From the NCBI GenBank assembly GCA_029260375.1, contig JAJDDI010000014.1:1-35295 (forward strand): a stretch of 35,295 bases of DNA, in the 5' to 3' direction. Numbering within the stretch: position 1 is the stretch's first letter; every line of letters begins with the position of its first letter. This DNA comes from Phycisphaerales bacterium. GTDB taxonomy: Bacteria > Planctomycetota > Phycisphaerae > Phycisphaerales > UBA1924. Under the pieces are notes generated by a model that was not told where the DNA came from, did no database searches, and was given only the letters and a program-made list of their open reading frames with translations. Below, one piece after another: positions 8,071 through 16,620 of this stretch. The translations under genes and the position numbers were made by a program.

Positions 8071-9127
8071 GGCGCCGGCTGCGAACCATACCGAGCGTGT
8101 CGCGCGATCCGGACCGCTGCCCGGGCCCCTGGGGCGCGCCTTCGCGCGGGCCTACCGGGCCGAGATCGGGCGGCGCAACGCGCGTTTCGACCGGGGCGAG
8201 GGCGTGGCCCGCCTTGATCGCCCGGTGATCTCCGTCGGCAACCTGAGCGTCGGGGGCACGGGCAAGACGCCGATGGTCGCGTGGATCGTTCGCGTGCTGC
8301 TGGATGCCGGTCGCAAGCCGTGCGTCGCGATGCGGGGCTACCGGGCCAAGGGGGGGATCTCCGACGAGGCGGCGATCTACCAGAAGCTGTTCATGGAGCT
8401 GCCCATCGTCGCCCAGCCCGATCGGGTCCAGGGGCTTCGAGAGCTCTTTGACAGGCCGATCGGGCGAGCGATCGACACGGTCGTGCTTGACGACGGGTTT
8501 CAGCACCGGAAGATCGCGCGCGAGCTGGACATCGTGCTCGTGGACGCGTCGCGGAGCCCGTTCGACGACGCGTTGCTGCCCGCGGGGTGGCTGCGCGAGC
8601 CCGTCGGGTCGCTCGCGCGGGCGGGGGGCGTGGTGCTGACGCACGCGGAGCTGGCGACCGGCGAGGCGATCGAGCGGCTCTCGGCGCAGGTCGAGGCGGC
8701 GGGCGGGGGGGGCCCGGTTGCCGTCACGCGTCACGCGTGGACGGGGCTGGACGTGCAGCGTCGCTCGGGCGAGGAGCGCCATGAGCTGGACTGGCTCGGG
8801 GGGCAGCGCGTGCTGGCGGTGTGCGCTATCGGGAACCCCGACGCGTTCCTGGCCGAGGCCCGGCGGGTGCTGGGGGATCGACTCGCGGGTTCGATCGTGA
8901 TGCGCGACCATGATTCCTACAGCGTCTCGGCGGTGCGGAGGCTGTGCAAGCGCGCCCAGAGCGTGACCGCCGACGTCATCCTGACCACCGAGAAGGACTG
9001 GGTGAAGCTGGCCCGGGCGCCGGTGGACGTCTGGCCCTGTCCCGTCGCCCGCCCGCGACTGGACCTGACGTTCGACCGTGGGCGGGAGGAGCTTGAGCGT
9101 CTCGTCCTTGACAGCGTGCGTTCCTAG
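8039..9127 (+). CDS. lpxK: Tetraacyldisaccharide 4'-kinase
   Basis: 362 aa, ATG 8039. LpxK phosphorylates the 4' position of the lipid A disaccharide at the cytoplasmic face of the inner membrane, the sixth step of the Raetz pathway. Characteristic features are the N-terminal amphipathic stretch PLGRAFARAYRAEIGRRNARFD, then RPVISVGNLSVGGTGKTP with the P-loop (about 67-78). Further on are VAMRGYRAKGG, VVLDDGFQHRKIARELDIVLVDA (the DDGFQH signature), LPAGWLREP and VILTTEKDWVKLA. Length is a little above the usual 310-350. It overlaps the preceding membrane gene and precedes hldE by 17 bp, forming an LPS operon. Confidence 0.95.
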   Translation: MTSPANPAIAEAPAANHTERVARSGPLPGPLGRAFARAYRAEIGRRNARFDRGEGVARLDRPVISVGNLSVGGTGKTPMVAWIVRVLLDAGRKPCVAMRGYRAKGGISDEAAIYQKLFMELPIVAQPDRVQGLRELFDRPIGRAIDTVVLDDGFQHRKIARELDIVLVDASRSPFDDALLPAGWLREPVGSLARAGGVVLTHAELATGEAIERLSAQVEAAGGGGPVAVTRHAWTGLDVQRRSGEERHELDWLGGQRVLAVCAIGNPDAFLAEARRVLGDRLAGSIVMRDHDSYSVSAVRRLCKRAQSVTADVILTTEKDWVKLARAPVDVWPCPVARPRLDLTFDRGREELERLVLDSVRS

Positions 9128-9144
9128 GATTCGCGGTACCTCTC

Positions 9145-10632
9145 ATGCAAGACCTGCTCAACGCCCTCAACTCCTGGAAGCCCTTCCGCGCGATTGTGGT
9201 GGGGGACTTTATGCTGGATCGCCTGGTCCACGGCGAGGCCTCACGCCTCTCGGCCGATGCGCCGGTGCCGGTGCTCCGCGTTGAGCGCCGCGAGGACCAG
9301 GCGGGGGGCGCCGCGAACCTGTGCCTGAACCTGCGCGCCATGGGCGGGTCGGTCAGCGCGATCGGGCTGCTGGGCGATGACGACGAGGGCGCCATCGTCC
9401 GGGGCCTGCTCCGGGACAAGAGCGTTGACGGGGCGGGCCTGATCACCGACCCCTCACGCCCCACGACCAGCAAGCAGAACCTCATCGGCCTGGCCCAGGC
9501 CCGCCACCCGCAGAAGATGTTCCGCGTGGACGTGGAATCAACCGAGGCGCCCGACGAGCAGACCGAGGCCAGGCTCCTCGCGGCGTTCGAGGTGGCGCTG
9601 CCCACCGCCGACGTCGTCTGCCTCGAGGATTACAACAAGGGCGTGTGCTCGCCCGCGCTGTGCGCGGCGATGATCGAAAGAGCAAAGATCGCGGGCGTGC
9701 CGGTGTTCGTTGATCCCGCGTCGATCACGGACTACAGCAAGTACCGCGGCGCCACGGCGATCACGCCAAACCGCACCGAGGCCGAGCGGGCGACGGGCAT
9801 GCCCACCCACGCCGAGGCGTCGCCCGAGCACAACGTCAGGCTGGCGCGCACGATGCTGGACACGCTGGATCTTGACGCGGTGGTCCTGACGCTGGACCGG
9901 CACGGGGCGCTGCTGCTCACGCGCGACGACCCGACGCCCATCCCCGTGCCCACCGTGGCGCGCGAGGTGTACGACGTGACGGGCGCGGGGGACATGATGC
10001 TCGCGGGGCTGGCCGCGGCGAGGGCCAACGGGATCGCCTGGGTCGGCTCGGTCGAGCTGGCCAACGCCGCGGCGGGGCTGGAGGTTGAGGTCTTCGGCGT
10101 GGCGCCCATCCCCATCGAGCAGATCCATCACGAGATCCTTGAACTCTGCGCGGGCAAGGGCGGGGCGCTGCGCACGCTCGACGAGGCGATGGTGCAGGTC
10201 CGCGCGGCCCGGAGCGCGGGGAAGACGATCGTCTTCACCAACGGGTGCTTTGACGTGATCCACGCCGGGCACGTGCACCTGCTCGAGCGGACCGCGGCCC
10301 TGGGCGACCTCCTGGTTGTCGGGCTCAACTCGGACGCGTCCATCCGGCGGCTCAAGGGCGAGTCACGCCCGCTCAATGTCGAGGCGGACCGGGCCCGCGT
10401 GCTCGGGGCGCTGGGGTCGGTGGACGCGGTGGTGCTCTTCGAGGAGGACACACCGATCGGGCTGATCGAGGCGATCCGGCCCGATGTTCTGGTCAAGGGC
10501 GGGGACTACACACGCGACGGTGTGGTCGGCGCCGATGTCGTCGAGGCCTCGGGCGGGCGCGTCGAGATCATCCCGCTCGTGGACGGGCTCTCGACGACTG
10601 CCACCATCGAGCGCATGAAGTCGCGGCAATAA
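9145..10632 (+). CDS. hldE: Bifunctional heptose kinase/ADP-heptose synthase
   Basis: 495 aa, ATG 9145. Residues 1 to about 325 are a PfkB/ribokinase-type kinase: GDFMLDRLVHGEASRLS, a GGAANLCLNLRAMGG substrate loop, and the anion-hole motif VTGAGDMMLAG. This half phosphorylates D-glycero-beta-D-manno-heptose 7-phosphate at C1. Residues from about 355 form a nucleotidyltransferase with FTNGCFDVIHAGH (HxGH motif) and VKGGDYTRDGVVG, adding AMP from ATP to heptose 1-phosphate. Both halves look intact, at the length of E. coli HldE. The product, ADP-heptose precursor, supplies LPS core or is released as a signal. It is in one operon with lpxK. Confidence 0.96.
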   Translation: MQDLLNALNSWKPFRAIVVGDFMLDRLVHGEASRLSADAPVPVLRVERREDQAGGAANLCLNLRAMGGSVSAIGLLGDDDEGAIVRGLLRDKSVDGAGLITDPSRPTTSKQNLIGLAQARHPQKMFRVDVESTEAPDEQTEARLLAAFEVALPTADVVCLEDYNKGVCSPALCAAMIERAKIAGVPVFVDPASITDYSKYRGATAITPNRTEAERATGMPTHAEASPEHNVRLARTMLDTLDLDAVVLTLDRHGALLLTRDDPTPIPVPTVAREVYDVTGAGDMMLAGLAAARANGIAWVGSVELANAAAGLEVEVFGVAPIPIEQIHHEILELCAGKGGALRTLDEAMVQVRAARSAGKTIVFTNGCFDVIHAGHVHLLERTAALGDLLVVGLNSDASIRRLKGESRPLNVEADRARVLGALGSVDAVVLFEEDTPIGLIEAIRPDVLVKGGDYTRDGVVGADVVEASGGRVEIIPLVDGLSTTATIERMKSRQ

Positions 10633-10642
10633 AGACGGGTTC

Positions 10643-10728
10643 ACCGCAGAGGCGCCGAGAGCGCAGAGGATTACCAGGATTCACAATCTGGATCCTGTCT
10701 TTCTCTGCGCTCTCGGCGCCTCTGCGGT
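10643..10728. repeat. Long perfect inverted repeat between convergent genes
   Basis: Two 26-bp arms, 10643-10668 and 10703-10728, are perfectly complementary. A further 6-bp stem sits inside (10675-10680 with 10692-10697). It fills the 110-bp gap between the stop of hldE (10632) and the stop of the convergent oxidoreductase (10743). It would act as a bidirectional terminator. The arm sequence, built from GCAGAG/GCGC units, resembles dispersed intergenic repeats seen in many GC-rich bacterial genomes, so it may be a mobile REP-like element as well. Confidence 0.8.
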
Positions 10729-10742
10729 AAATCAGTCTTGCA

Positions 10743-11789
10743 TCAACGCCAGTCGATGACGATCTTGCCCAGCTGCTCGCCCCCCTCGAGACGCGCATAC
10801 GCCTGGACGCATTGGTCGGGCGTGAACGTCTTGTCCACGACGGGCGCCAGCTTTCCCGCGCGGAAGAGCGCGGCGACCTCGGCGAACTCCTCGTTGGAGC
10901 CCATGGTCGAGCCGAGGATGCGGAGCTGGTTCCAGAAGATGCGCGCCAGGTCGGTCGTGGCGTCGGGGCCGGTGGTGCAGCCGGGGGTGACGTAGGCGCC
11001 GCCGCGGGCGAGGGACTTGATGCAGCTCAGGTGAGTCACCTTGCCGACCGAGTCGACCGCCATGTCCACGCCGCGCTTGTTGGTCCAGGCGCGGACCTGG
11101 CGGGACCAGTCCTCGCCAGAGTCAAGGACGCCCAGGTCGGCGCCGAGGGACTCGGCCTGATCGAGCTTCCACTGGTGGCGGCTGGTGACGGCGACGGGGC
11201 AGGCGAAGTGCTTGGCGATGGCCAGGGCGCTGGTCGCGACGCCGCCCCCGATGCCGGGGATGAGCACCGACTGGCCCGGGCGGAGACCGCCCTTGGTGAC
11301 CATCATCGACCAGGCGGTCAGGGCGCAGAGCCCGAACGCGGCGGCGTGGACCGGATCGGCGTCGCCCACGTCGGCGATGTTGGTCGCGGGGACGTTGAAG
11401 CGTTCGCTGTGCGCGCCGGGGCTGTGGTGCTCGCCGATGAGCTCGTAGTCGGGGGCGAGCGTGGACGCGGGCGGGTCGTCCGGGCGGGCGCGGGGCGTGA
11501 CGCGCGTCGCGGCGTTGAAGATCACGCGCCGGCCGATCCAGGCCTCGTCCACGCCGGCGCCGACCGAGACGACCTCGGCGCAGGCGTCGCAGCCCGAGAC
11601 GCGGGGGTAGGTCAGGTCCACGCCCGGGATGCCGCGCCCGACCCACAGGTCCATGTGATTGAACGCGGAGCAGAGTGTGCGGAGCTGGACCTGGCCGCCA
11701 GCGGGCGCGGGCGGATCGGGGAAGTCGGGCTGGAGCTCGATGTTCGCGGCGACGGGGGCGCCCTGTTTGGTGACGACGATGGCTCTCAT
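10743..11789 (-). CDS. Zinc-independent MDR-family alcohol dehydrogenase/quinone oxidoreductase-like
   Basis: 348 aa, ATG 11789. Medium-chain dehydrogenase/reductase. The N-terminal GroES-like domain includes C40-SAFNHMDLW and YPRVSGCDACAEVVSVG. The Rossmann domain has the nucleotide loop GIGGGVATSALAIA (179-192), and the C-terminus AYARLEGGEQLGKIVIDW is typical of the family. The four-cysteine structural zinc loop of classical alcohol dehydrogenases is absent, so it resembles the quinone oxidoreductase or acryloyl-CoA reductase-like branches. Substrate unknown. It is monocistronic, with the inverted repeat 10643-10728 at its 3' end. Confidence 0.88.
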   Translation of the reverse strand: MRAIVVTKQGAPVAANIELQPDFPDPPAPAGGQVQLRTLCSAFNHMDLWVGRGIPGVDLTYPRVSGCDACAEVVSVGAGVDEAWIGRRVIFNAATRVTPRARPDDPPASTLAPDYELIGEHHSPGAHSERFNVPATNIADVGDADPVHAAAFGLCALTAWSMMVTKGGLRPGQSVLIPGIGGGVATSALAIAKHFACPVAVTSRHQWKLDQAESLGADLGVLDSGEDWSRQVRAWTNKRGVDMAVDSVGKVTHLSCIKSLARGGAYVTPGCTTGPDATTDLARIFWNQLRILGSTMGSNEEFAEVAALFRAGKLAPVVDKTFTPDQCVQAYARLEGGEQLGKIVIDWR

Positions 11790-11810
11790 GCGGGGAGTGT
11801 ACGCCGCGCG

Positions 11811-11841
11811 AAAAAACGCCCGCGTCGTGAGACGCGGGCGT
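11811..11841 (-). terminator. Intrinsic terminator (-) for HAF/dockerin gene
   Basis: An 11-bp stem (11816-11826 with 11831-11841) with a GTGA loop, followed on the minus strand by six U (A-run 11811-11816, its last base also the base of the stem). It lies 58 bp past the stop of the minus-strand gene 11899-13149. Confidence 0.85.
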
Positions 11842-11898
11842 CGGGGCGACCGGGACGCTCGAGCGGGTCCCGGCTCGCGAGGGGAGTGTCAGTATGGG

Positions 11899-13149
11899 TT
11901 ACGGGCAGCCGGCGCCGAACGCGCCGAGGAAGGCGACCACGTCGGAGAAGTCCCACTGCCCGAAGGGCGCCGCCAGGTCCGCCTCGGGCGCCATGGAGCC
12001 GAACGCGGTGAGGAACGCGACGACGTCGGAGAAGTCGAGCTGCCCGAAGGGCTCGGCCAGGTCCGCGTCGTTGCAGCCGGCGGCGGCGGGGATGAGGGCG
12101 TAGGCGTGGACGACGCCGTCAAGCTCGCCCGAGCCGACGATGATGCCGTCGTCGCTGATGCCCTGGGCGGAGCTGGAGGTGTTCATGTTCAGGTCCCAGC
12201 CCGTGCCCTCGGGGAGGAGTTCGGCGATGGCGTAGGTGGTTGTGCCGTCGTAGAGGAACGGCACGGCGAAGACGCCACCCGCGTTGCCCACGACCCAGCC
12301 GTCGGAGTTGGCGGCCCGTGCCGAGCCTGTGGTCGCGTCCGGGGGGAGCGGGATCTCGACCGAGCCTCCCGCGGCGGTCCAGACGAAGGGCGTGCCCGAT
12401 CCCTGGTTGAGCATGGAGCTGCCGACCACGTGCCCGGCTTCGCTGACACCGAAACACAGGTTCCCGTTGCGCCCGGGCAGCGGGTCAACCGCGACGGCGG
12501 TGTCGGCGACGGAGTCGTAGGCGATGCCGACGTTGACGGCGGCGTTGCTGGGGTCGATGCCGTTGCCCACCACGAGGCCCGCGTCGTTGATGCCGTACGC
12601 GGTGGTCATGAAGCTGCCGTTGGAGGTGGTGGCGGTGACGACCGAGCCGACGCCGTCGGCGTAGAGGGAAGCGCGCTCGAGTGAGCCTCCGTTGACCGAG
12701 CCCACGGCGACGCCCGAGTTGTTGATGTCGTTGGCGCGTCCGAGGGTCTGGCCCGCGGGCAGGGGGAGCTGGGCGACGGAGCCACTCTGCCAGATGAGCG
12801 GGAGAGGGCTGGAGCCGAAGAAGGTGGTGGAGCCGGTGCCGACGATGTCGCCCGTGTCGTTGGCGCCGTTGGCGACGCTGAAGTTCCGCGCGGGGGAGGC
12901 GAGGTTGGGGAGGAAGGCGGTGCCTCCGGACTGCGTCCAGGAGAGGCCGACGGCGCCTGAGCTGGCGAGGGAGCGCCCGGTGGCGACGCCCGCGGGGGAC
13001 ATGCTCACGCCTTGTGAGCCGAAGTCACCGGGGTCGGCGAGGCCGAGATCGACGATGGTGTACTGCGGCGGGCCGGCGATCGCTGCCGAAGCGGCCAGCG
13101 TCAGGGCGCCGAGCGAGCAGAGACCTGTACGCGCGTTGAGAACCAGCAT
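11899..13149 (-). CDS. Secreted HAF-repeat protein with GC-type dockerin tail
   Basis: 416 aa. ATG 13149 is chosen because AAGGAGG lies 6 bases upstream; the frame stays open to 13899 but runs into the divergent gene. A Sec signal peptide covers about 1-23 (LTLAASAAIAG). The body has about seven imperfect 'extracellular repeat, HAF family' units, recognisable by (I/V)N..G.VVG cores such as INDAGLVVGNG, VSEAGHVVGSS and ISDDGIIVGSG, suggesting a beta-propeller-like exported protein. The last 58 residues hold two dockerin-like Ca-binding repeats (DLAEPFGQLDFSDVVAFL and DLAAPFGQWDFSDVVAFL) ending in AFGAGCP. This tail is common in Phycisphaerae exoproteins and is probably a sorting or anchoring signal. 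Ligand unknown. Confidence 0.88.
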   Translation of the reverse strand: MLVLNARTGLCSLGALTLAASAAIAGPPQYTIVDLGLADPGDFGSQGVSMSPAGVATGRSLASSGAVGLSWTQSGGTAFLPNLASPARNFSVANGANDTGDIVGTGSTTFFGSSPLPLIWQSGSVAQLPLPAGQTLGRANDINNSGVAVGSVNGGSLERASLYADGVGSVVTATTSNGSFMTTAYGINDAGLVVGNGIDPSNAAVNVGIAYDSVADTAVAVDPLPGRNGNLCFGVSEAGHVVGSSMLNQGSGTPFVWTAAGGSVEIPLPPDATTGSARAANSDGWVVGNAGGVFAVPFLYDGTTTYAIAELLPEGTGWDLNMNTSSSAQGISDDGIIVGSGELDGVVHAYALIPAAAGCNDADLAEPFGQLDFSDVVAFLTAFGSMAPEADLAAPFGQWDFSDVVAFLGAFGAGCP

Positions 13150-13321
13150 GAGCATCCTCCTTGTGGAGACCCGCCTGCCCTTGGTCCGTCCACTCTGGCG
13201 GGATTGCGAGGGCATCGAGGGGCAGCGTAGACGCCATCGGGGGCAAACGCAATAAATTACGTTCTCGATTTGTGACATTTTCCGGGTACGCTGTGGGCCA
13301 GACCCCGGAGACGCAGTCCCG
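13150..13321. promoter_or_regulatory. Divergent promoter region with AT-rich core
   Basis: 172 bp between the minus-strand HAF/dockerin gene and the plus-strand HTH gene. The stretch 13249-13282 is markedly AT-rich against the surrounding 70% GC, which is where promoter melting is likely. TACGCT at 13287-13292 is a possible -10 on the + strand. No clear operator was found. The minus-strand Shine-Dalgarno is at 13156-13162. Confidence 0.4.
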
Positions 13322-14542
13322 ATGCCAACCTCTGTCCCGATGACCAAGCCCAGCTCCGCGGACGCGGATCGCCTCAGCGAGCGCGTCCGATCGGTCGGGG
13401 AGGAGCTGCTCCGGTCGATGGGGCTTCTGCTGGAGGAGATCCCGGGCTCGCCGCACCGACCGACGCTGCTGGCCAGGCGCCTGGGGCTGAGCCGGGTGAT
13501 CCTGAGCCGGGTGCTGGGGGCCTTGGAGTGCGAGGACTCGGCCGAGGCGCTCGAGCGGTTCCCGGGCCCGGATTCGCTGCGGGCGATCGTGGGGGCGGCC
13601 AACGACGCGGGCGGGATCGATGACAAGGTCGTGCAGCGGGCCAGCGGCGCGATCGACCGCTTCGGTGATCTGATCCGCGACGACTTCGGGACGCGGGCGG
13701 CCCTCTCGGCGGCGTTGAGCGCCCGGAATCCGGAGATGCAGTCGCGTCTGGTGATGGCCGGGCGGTACCAGGTGTACCAGGGCATGCGCCAGATCCTCGG
13801 GGTCGAGGCGGACACGTGGCTGACGTCGATGATGTTCATGCCATCACGCGAGGACCCGGAGATGCTCGAGGTGATCTCCATCCACGGCCCGCTGGGCATG
13901 CGTCGCCTGCGCTCGGATGTGGGCGTTCACTTCACGTTCGGCCCTCCCGATCGTGGGGGCAGCGCGGACGAGCTGTCGTCCGGGGCCGTGGACCTGAGCG
14001 AGTTCTATGAGCACCGGGCGGCCCGGATCGAGTCGCACGTCGCGGGCGGGCAGATCGTGTACACACTCGCCGACGAGCGGCTCGGTCGGAACTCGGAGGT
14101 TGACATGCTGGCGTTGAGCTGTGATCCGCGCGGGTCGCGCCGGTTCGCGACGCCCGAGCGACCGCGGGGCGGCGCCGTGGTTTTCCCGGATGTGCCAGTC
14201 AAGACGCTCGTCTGCGACGTGCTGATCCACGAGGACGCGTACGCGGGCAGCCCGCCCCAGCTGATCGTGTTCAACCCGGGCGCCCGAGGCCCGGCCAACC
14301 CGGCGGACCCGTCGAGGGCGATCGACCGTGTGGAGGCGTCCGAGACGGTCGAGTCGCTGGGACAGGGACTGGAGCGCGCGGGTCTCAGCGAGATGCCTCG
14401 GTACACGGACATGGTTGATCGGGTCAGCGCCAGGTTTGGTCGCGACCCGGGCCAGCTTCGCGTGTTCCGGCTTCGGATGAGCTACCCGGTGCAGGGGTTC
14501 CAGTTCGTGCTGGCGTTCGACGCGGTCAAGCGGCCTGGGTGA
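13322..14542 (+). CDS. Hypothetical protein with N-terminal HTH-like segment
   Basis: 406 aa from ATG 13322; ATG 13340 is equally possible. No family recognised. Residues about 47-68 (TLLARRLGLSRVILSRVLGALE) read like a helix-turn-helix, as in winged-helix regulators. The rest is a mixed alpha/beta protein of about 330 residues with no signal peptide or TM helix, ending in a beta-rich stretch (LRMSYPVQGFQFVLAFDAVK). A transcription factor with a ligand-sensing C-terminal domain is plausible. It is divergent from the secreted HAF/dockerin gene, so control of that gene is possible but unproven. Confidence 0.75.
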   Translation: MPTSVPMTKPSSADADRLSERVRSVGEELLRSMGLLLEEIPGSPHRPTLLARRLGLSRVILSRVLGALECEDSAEALERFPGPDSLRAIVGAANDAGGIDDKVVQRASGAIDRFGDLIRDDFGTRAALSAALSARNPEMQSRLVMAGRYQVYQGMRQILGVEADTWLTSMMFMPSREDPEMLEVISIHGPLGMRRLRSDVGVHFTFGPPDRGGSADELSSGAVDLSEFYEHRAARIESHVAGGQIVYTLADERLGRNSEVDMLALSCDPRGSRRFATPERPRGGAVVFPDVPVKTLVCDVLIHEDAYAGSPPQLIVFNPGARGPANPADPSRAIDRVEASETVESLGQGLERAGLSEMPRYTDMVDRVSARFGRDPGQLRVFRLRMSYPVQGFQFVLAFDAVKRPG

Positions 14543-14571
14543 TATCCGAGCGAGCGCGGATCGACACGCGG

Positions 14572-14607
14572 AAAAACAGAAACGCCCGGGCATCGCAGCC
14601 CGGGCGT
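14572..14607 (-). terminator. Intrinsic terminator (-) for trmD-rplS
   Basis: A 10-bp stem (14582-14591 with 14598-14607) with a 6-nt loop. On the minus strand it is followed by a U-rich tail, read from the A-rich run 14572-14582. It lies 40 bp past the rplS stop. Confidence 0.8.
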
Positions 14608-14647
14608 CGTCTCTCGTTCGTCTCGGTTCTCTCGCCGAAACGCTTTG

Positions 14648-15040
14648 TTATCGCTGGATGGTCTTCTGACCCTCGACGTGCTTCATGCCGCGACGGCGGT
14701 CGCGGAGGCGACGGCTCTTGCCCACGCGGTCGCGCAGGAAGTAGAGCTTGGCCCGGCGGGCGTCGGCCCGGCGCACCACCTCGATGGTGGAGATCGAGGG
14801 GGAGTTGAGGGGCCAGGTCCGCTCGATGCCGATGTCGTCGGAGACGCGCCGGACGGTGATCATCTCGTTGATGCCGCGCCCCTTGCGGGAGATGAGCACG
14901 CCGGAGAAGATCTGGATCCGCTCCTTCTCGCCCTCGCGGATGCGGACGTGGATGTTGATCGTGTCGCCGATGTCGAAGCGCGGGAGATCCGTCTTCAGGG
15001 CCTCGGTGTTGATGGACTCGATCAGTTGCTGCGTGCCCAT
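14648..15040 (-). CDS. rplS: 50S ribosomal protein L19
   Basis: 130 aa. ATG 15040 has GGAG 8 bases upstream; the in-frame ATG at 15055 is less likely. The L19 hallmarks are present: IGDTINIHVRIREGEKERIQIFSGVLISRKGRG, ITVRRVSDDIGIERTWPLNSPSI and the basic C-terminus ARRAKLYFLRDRVGKSRRLRDRR. L19 sits at the 30S-50S interface of the ribosome. The C-terminus is about 15 residues longer than in E. coli. It follows trmD on the same strand. Confidence 0.96.
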   Translation of the reverse strand: MGTQQLIESINTEALKTDLPRFDIGDTINIHVRIREGEKERIQIFSGVLISRKGRGINEMITVRRVSDDIGIERTWPLNSPSISTIEVVRRADARRAKLYFLRDRVGKSRRLRDRRRGMKHVEGQKTIQR

Positions 15041-15129
15041 AGCGGGGCTCCTCATCTGCGTGCGGGTCGGACCCCGGGGCGCAGGGGCCCTCGGGGACGG
15101 GAAGGGTAGGCGGGGCGCCCTCGGCTCGT

Positions 15130-15948
15130 CTATCCGCCCTCGGGCCGCTCTTCGAGCAGATCGGGTCGCCTGGCCCGGGTTCGGGCGGCCATCTGCTCCA
15201 GGCGCCAGCGGGCGACGGCCTCGTGATCGCCGCTGAGCAGGGCCTCGGGCACGTCCAGGCCCTCCCAGGAGCGGGGGCGGGTGTAGTGGGGGCAGTCGAG
15301 CAGGCGGGCGCCCTCGGGGATGGCGAGTTCGCGTTTGAGCTTGGCGAGGCGTTTGGGGGGCAGGTCGTTGCCGTCGGGGTCGGTGGTGGGGGGGAAGCCG
15401 AAGCTGTCCTGGACGGCCGACGCGTCGTCGCCCAGCACGCCGGGCTGGAGACGGGCGACGGCGTCGATGAGGACCATCGCGCCCAGCTCGCCGCCCGAGA
15501 GCACATAGTCGCCGATGGAGATTTCCAGCGGCGCGAGCTTCTCGATGACGCGCTCGTCGATGCCCTCATAGTGCCCGGCGAGGATGAGGAGCCTGGGTAT
15601 CTGCGCGAGCCTTTCGACCATTGCCTGATCGAGGCGCCGGCCCTGCGGGGTCATGAGGATGCGGGTCGCGGGTCGGGGGTCCTGCGACTCGGCGTGGGTG
15701 ACGCTGTCCCAGACGGGCTGGCACATCATGACCATGCCGGGGCCGCCTCCGAAGGGGCGGTCGTCGGTCTTGTTGTGCTTGTTGTCGGCGAAGTCGCGGA
15801 TGTTGGTGGGGTGGATGGAGATCGCGCCGGACGCCTGCGCGCGGGCGGGGATGGAGACGCCCAGGGCGCCGGGGGGCTCGGGGGTGAACATCTCGGGGAA
15901 CGTGGTGAGCACGTCGATGCGGAGGGGTTGGCGGGTCGGGGCGGGCAC
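15130..15948 (-). CDS. trmD: tRNA (guanine-N1)-methyltransferase
   Basis: 272 aa with GTG 15948. The frame extends to ATG 16032, but conserved sequence starts at LRIDVLTTFPEMF, ten residues after this GTG, and no Shine-Dalgarno supports either start. TrmD methylates N1 of G37 in tRNAs reading CUN, CCN and CGG, preventing +1 frameshifts. SPOUT (trefoil-knot) motifs are visible: DDRPFGGGPGMVM, LILAGHYEGIDERV and ISIGDYVLSGGELGAMVLIDA. The C-terminus ends in an Arg-rich tail, slightly longer than usual. Operon with rplS, 89 bp apart. Confidence 0.95.
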   Translation of the reverse strand: MPAPTRQPLRIDVLTTFPEMFTPEPPGALGVSIPARAQASGAISIHPTNIRDFADNKHNKTDDRPFGGGPGMVMMCQPVWDSVTHAESQDPRPATRILMTPQGRRLDQAMVERLAQIPRLLILAGHYEGIDERVIEKLAPLEISIGDYVLSGGELGAMVLIDAVARLQPGVLGDDASAVQDSFGFPPTTDPDGNDLPPKRLAKLKRELAIPEGARLLDCPHYTRPRSWEGLDVPEALLSGDHEAVARWRLEQMAARTRARRPDLLEERPEGG

Positions 15949-16092
15949 GGGGGATTGTTGGGGAGGCGGGGAGCGTTGTCGCCCGGTAGAGTTGAGCCGG
16001 GCGGGAGGGCTCGCTCGCCCCGATGTGTGCACGAGCCGAGCGGAGATCGCGCGCCGCCTCCCGGCGGGGCGTGGACCATGGAGAGATCAGCG

Positions 16093-16470
16093 ATGACGGC
16101 AACGGTGAGCGATCGGGAGGCGATCGAGGGTGTTCTGGACCGGTACATGGACGCGGCCCGCTCGGGTTTGGAAGCGGACTTCCGGAGGGATGTCTTCCGC
16201 GAGGACGCGACCATCTGCGGGTACGTCGGCGACGACCTTTTCTCGATGCCCATCGCGTCGTTCTACGAGTGGAACAACGAGAACGGCCCGGCCAAGGACG
16301 TGACCGGCGAGACGGTGAGCGTCGACATCGCGGGGACCGTCGCGACGGCCCGCATGGAGATCCACAACTGGACCGGGCACAGGTTCACGGACATGTTCAC
16401 GCTGCTCAAGAGCGACGGGCAGTGGCGGGTCGTGAGCAAGGTGTTCTACATGCACCCCGAGGGCGCCTGA
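16093..16470 (+). CDS. NTF2-like (lumazine-binding-type/SnoaL-like) protein
   Basis: 125 aa. ATG 16093 is preceded by GGAGAGA at 8 bases; the ATG at 16078 in the same frame overlaps that ribosome site. The sequence (DREAIEGVLDRYMDAARSGLEADF..., DDLFSMPIASFYEWNNENGP, RFTDMFTLLKSDGQWRVVSKVFYMHP) fits the 'putative lumazine-binding' branch of the NTF2 fold, small cone-shaped ligand-binding or enzyme subunits. It has no signal peptide and no known substrate. It sits on the + strand between trmD and rpsP, breaking the usual rpsP-rimM-trmD-rplS order. Confidence 0.85.
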   Translation: MTATVSDREAIEGVLDRYMDAARSGLEADFRRDVFREDATICGYVGDDLFSMPIASFYEWNNENGPAKDVTGETVSVDIAGTVATARMEIHNWTGHRFTDMFTLLKSDGQWRVVSKVFYMHPEGA

Positions 16471-16513
16471 GTGACGCGGGCGCGTCGGGCGGGCCCGGAT
16501 TCTGTGCGTTTTT

Positions 16514-16534
16514 TTGGACGTTGGACGTTGAACG
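16514..16534. repeat. Three tandem heptamers (TTGGACG-like)
   Basis: TTGGACG, TTGGACG, TTGAACG in direct tandem, directly after a run of seven T (16509-16515). A related GGACA follows. Downstream, CCCCGGGGG occurs twice (16565-16573, 16586-16594). These lie upstream of the candidate RNA promoter and could bind a regulator; they could also be a simple-repeat tract. Confidence 0.5.
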
Positions 16535-16620
16535 TGGACAAGTCGGTGGAGAACCGGGGCAGAACCCCGGGGGTGACCGGTGTATCCCCGGGGGAGAAGT
16601 TGACGCTGAAATCGACGGTG

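Noticed and set aside
13150-13899. N-terminal extension of the HAF/dockerin protein
   Set aside because: The Shine-Dalgarno and signal peptide place the start at 13149; the extension is antisense to the divergent gene.
15223-16092. Upstream extension of the NTF2-like frame
   Set aside because: Antisense to trmD; a clear ribosome site precedes ATG 16093.
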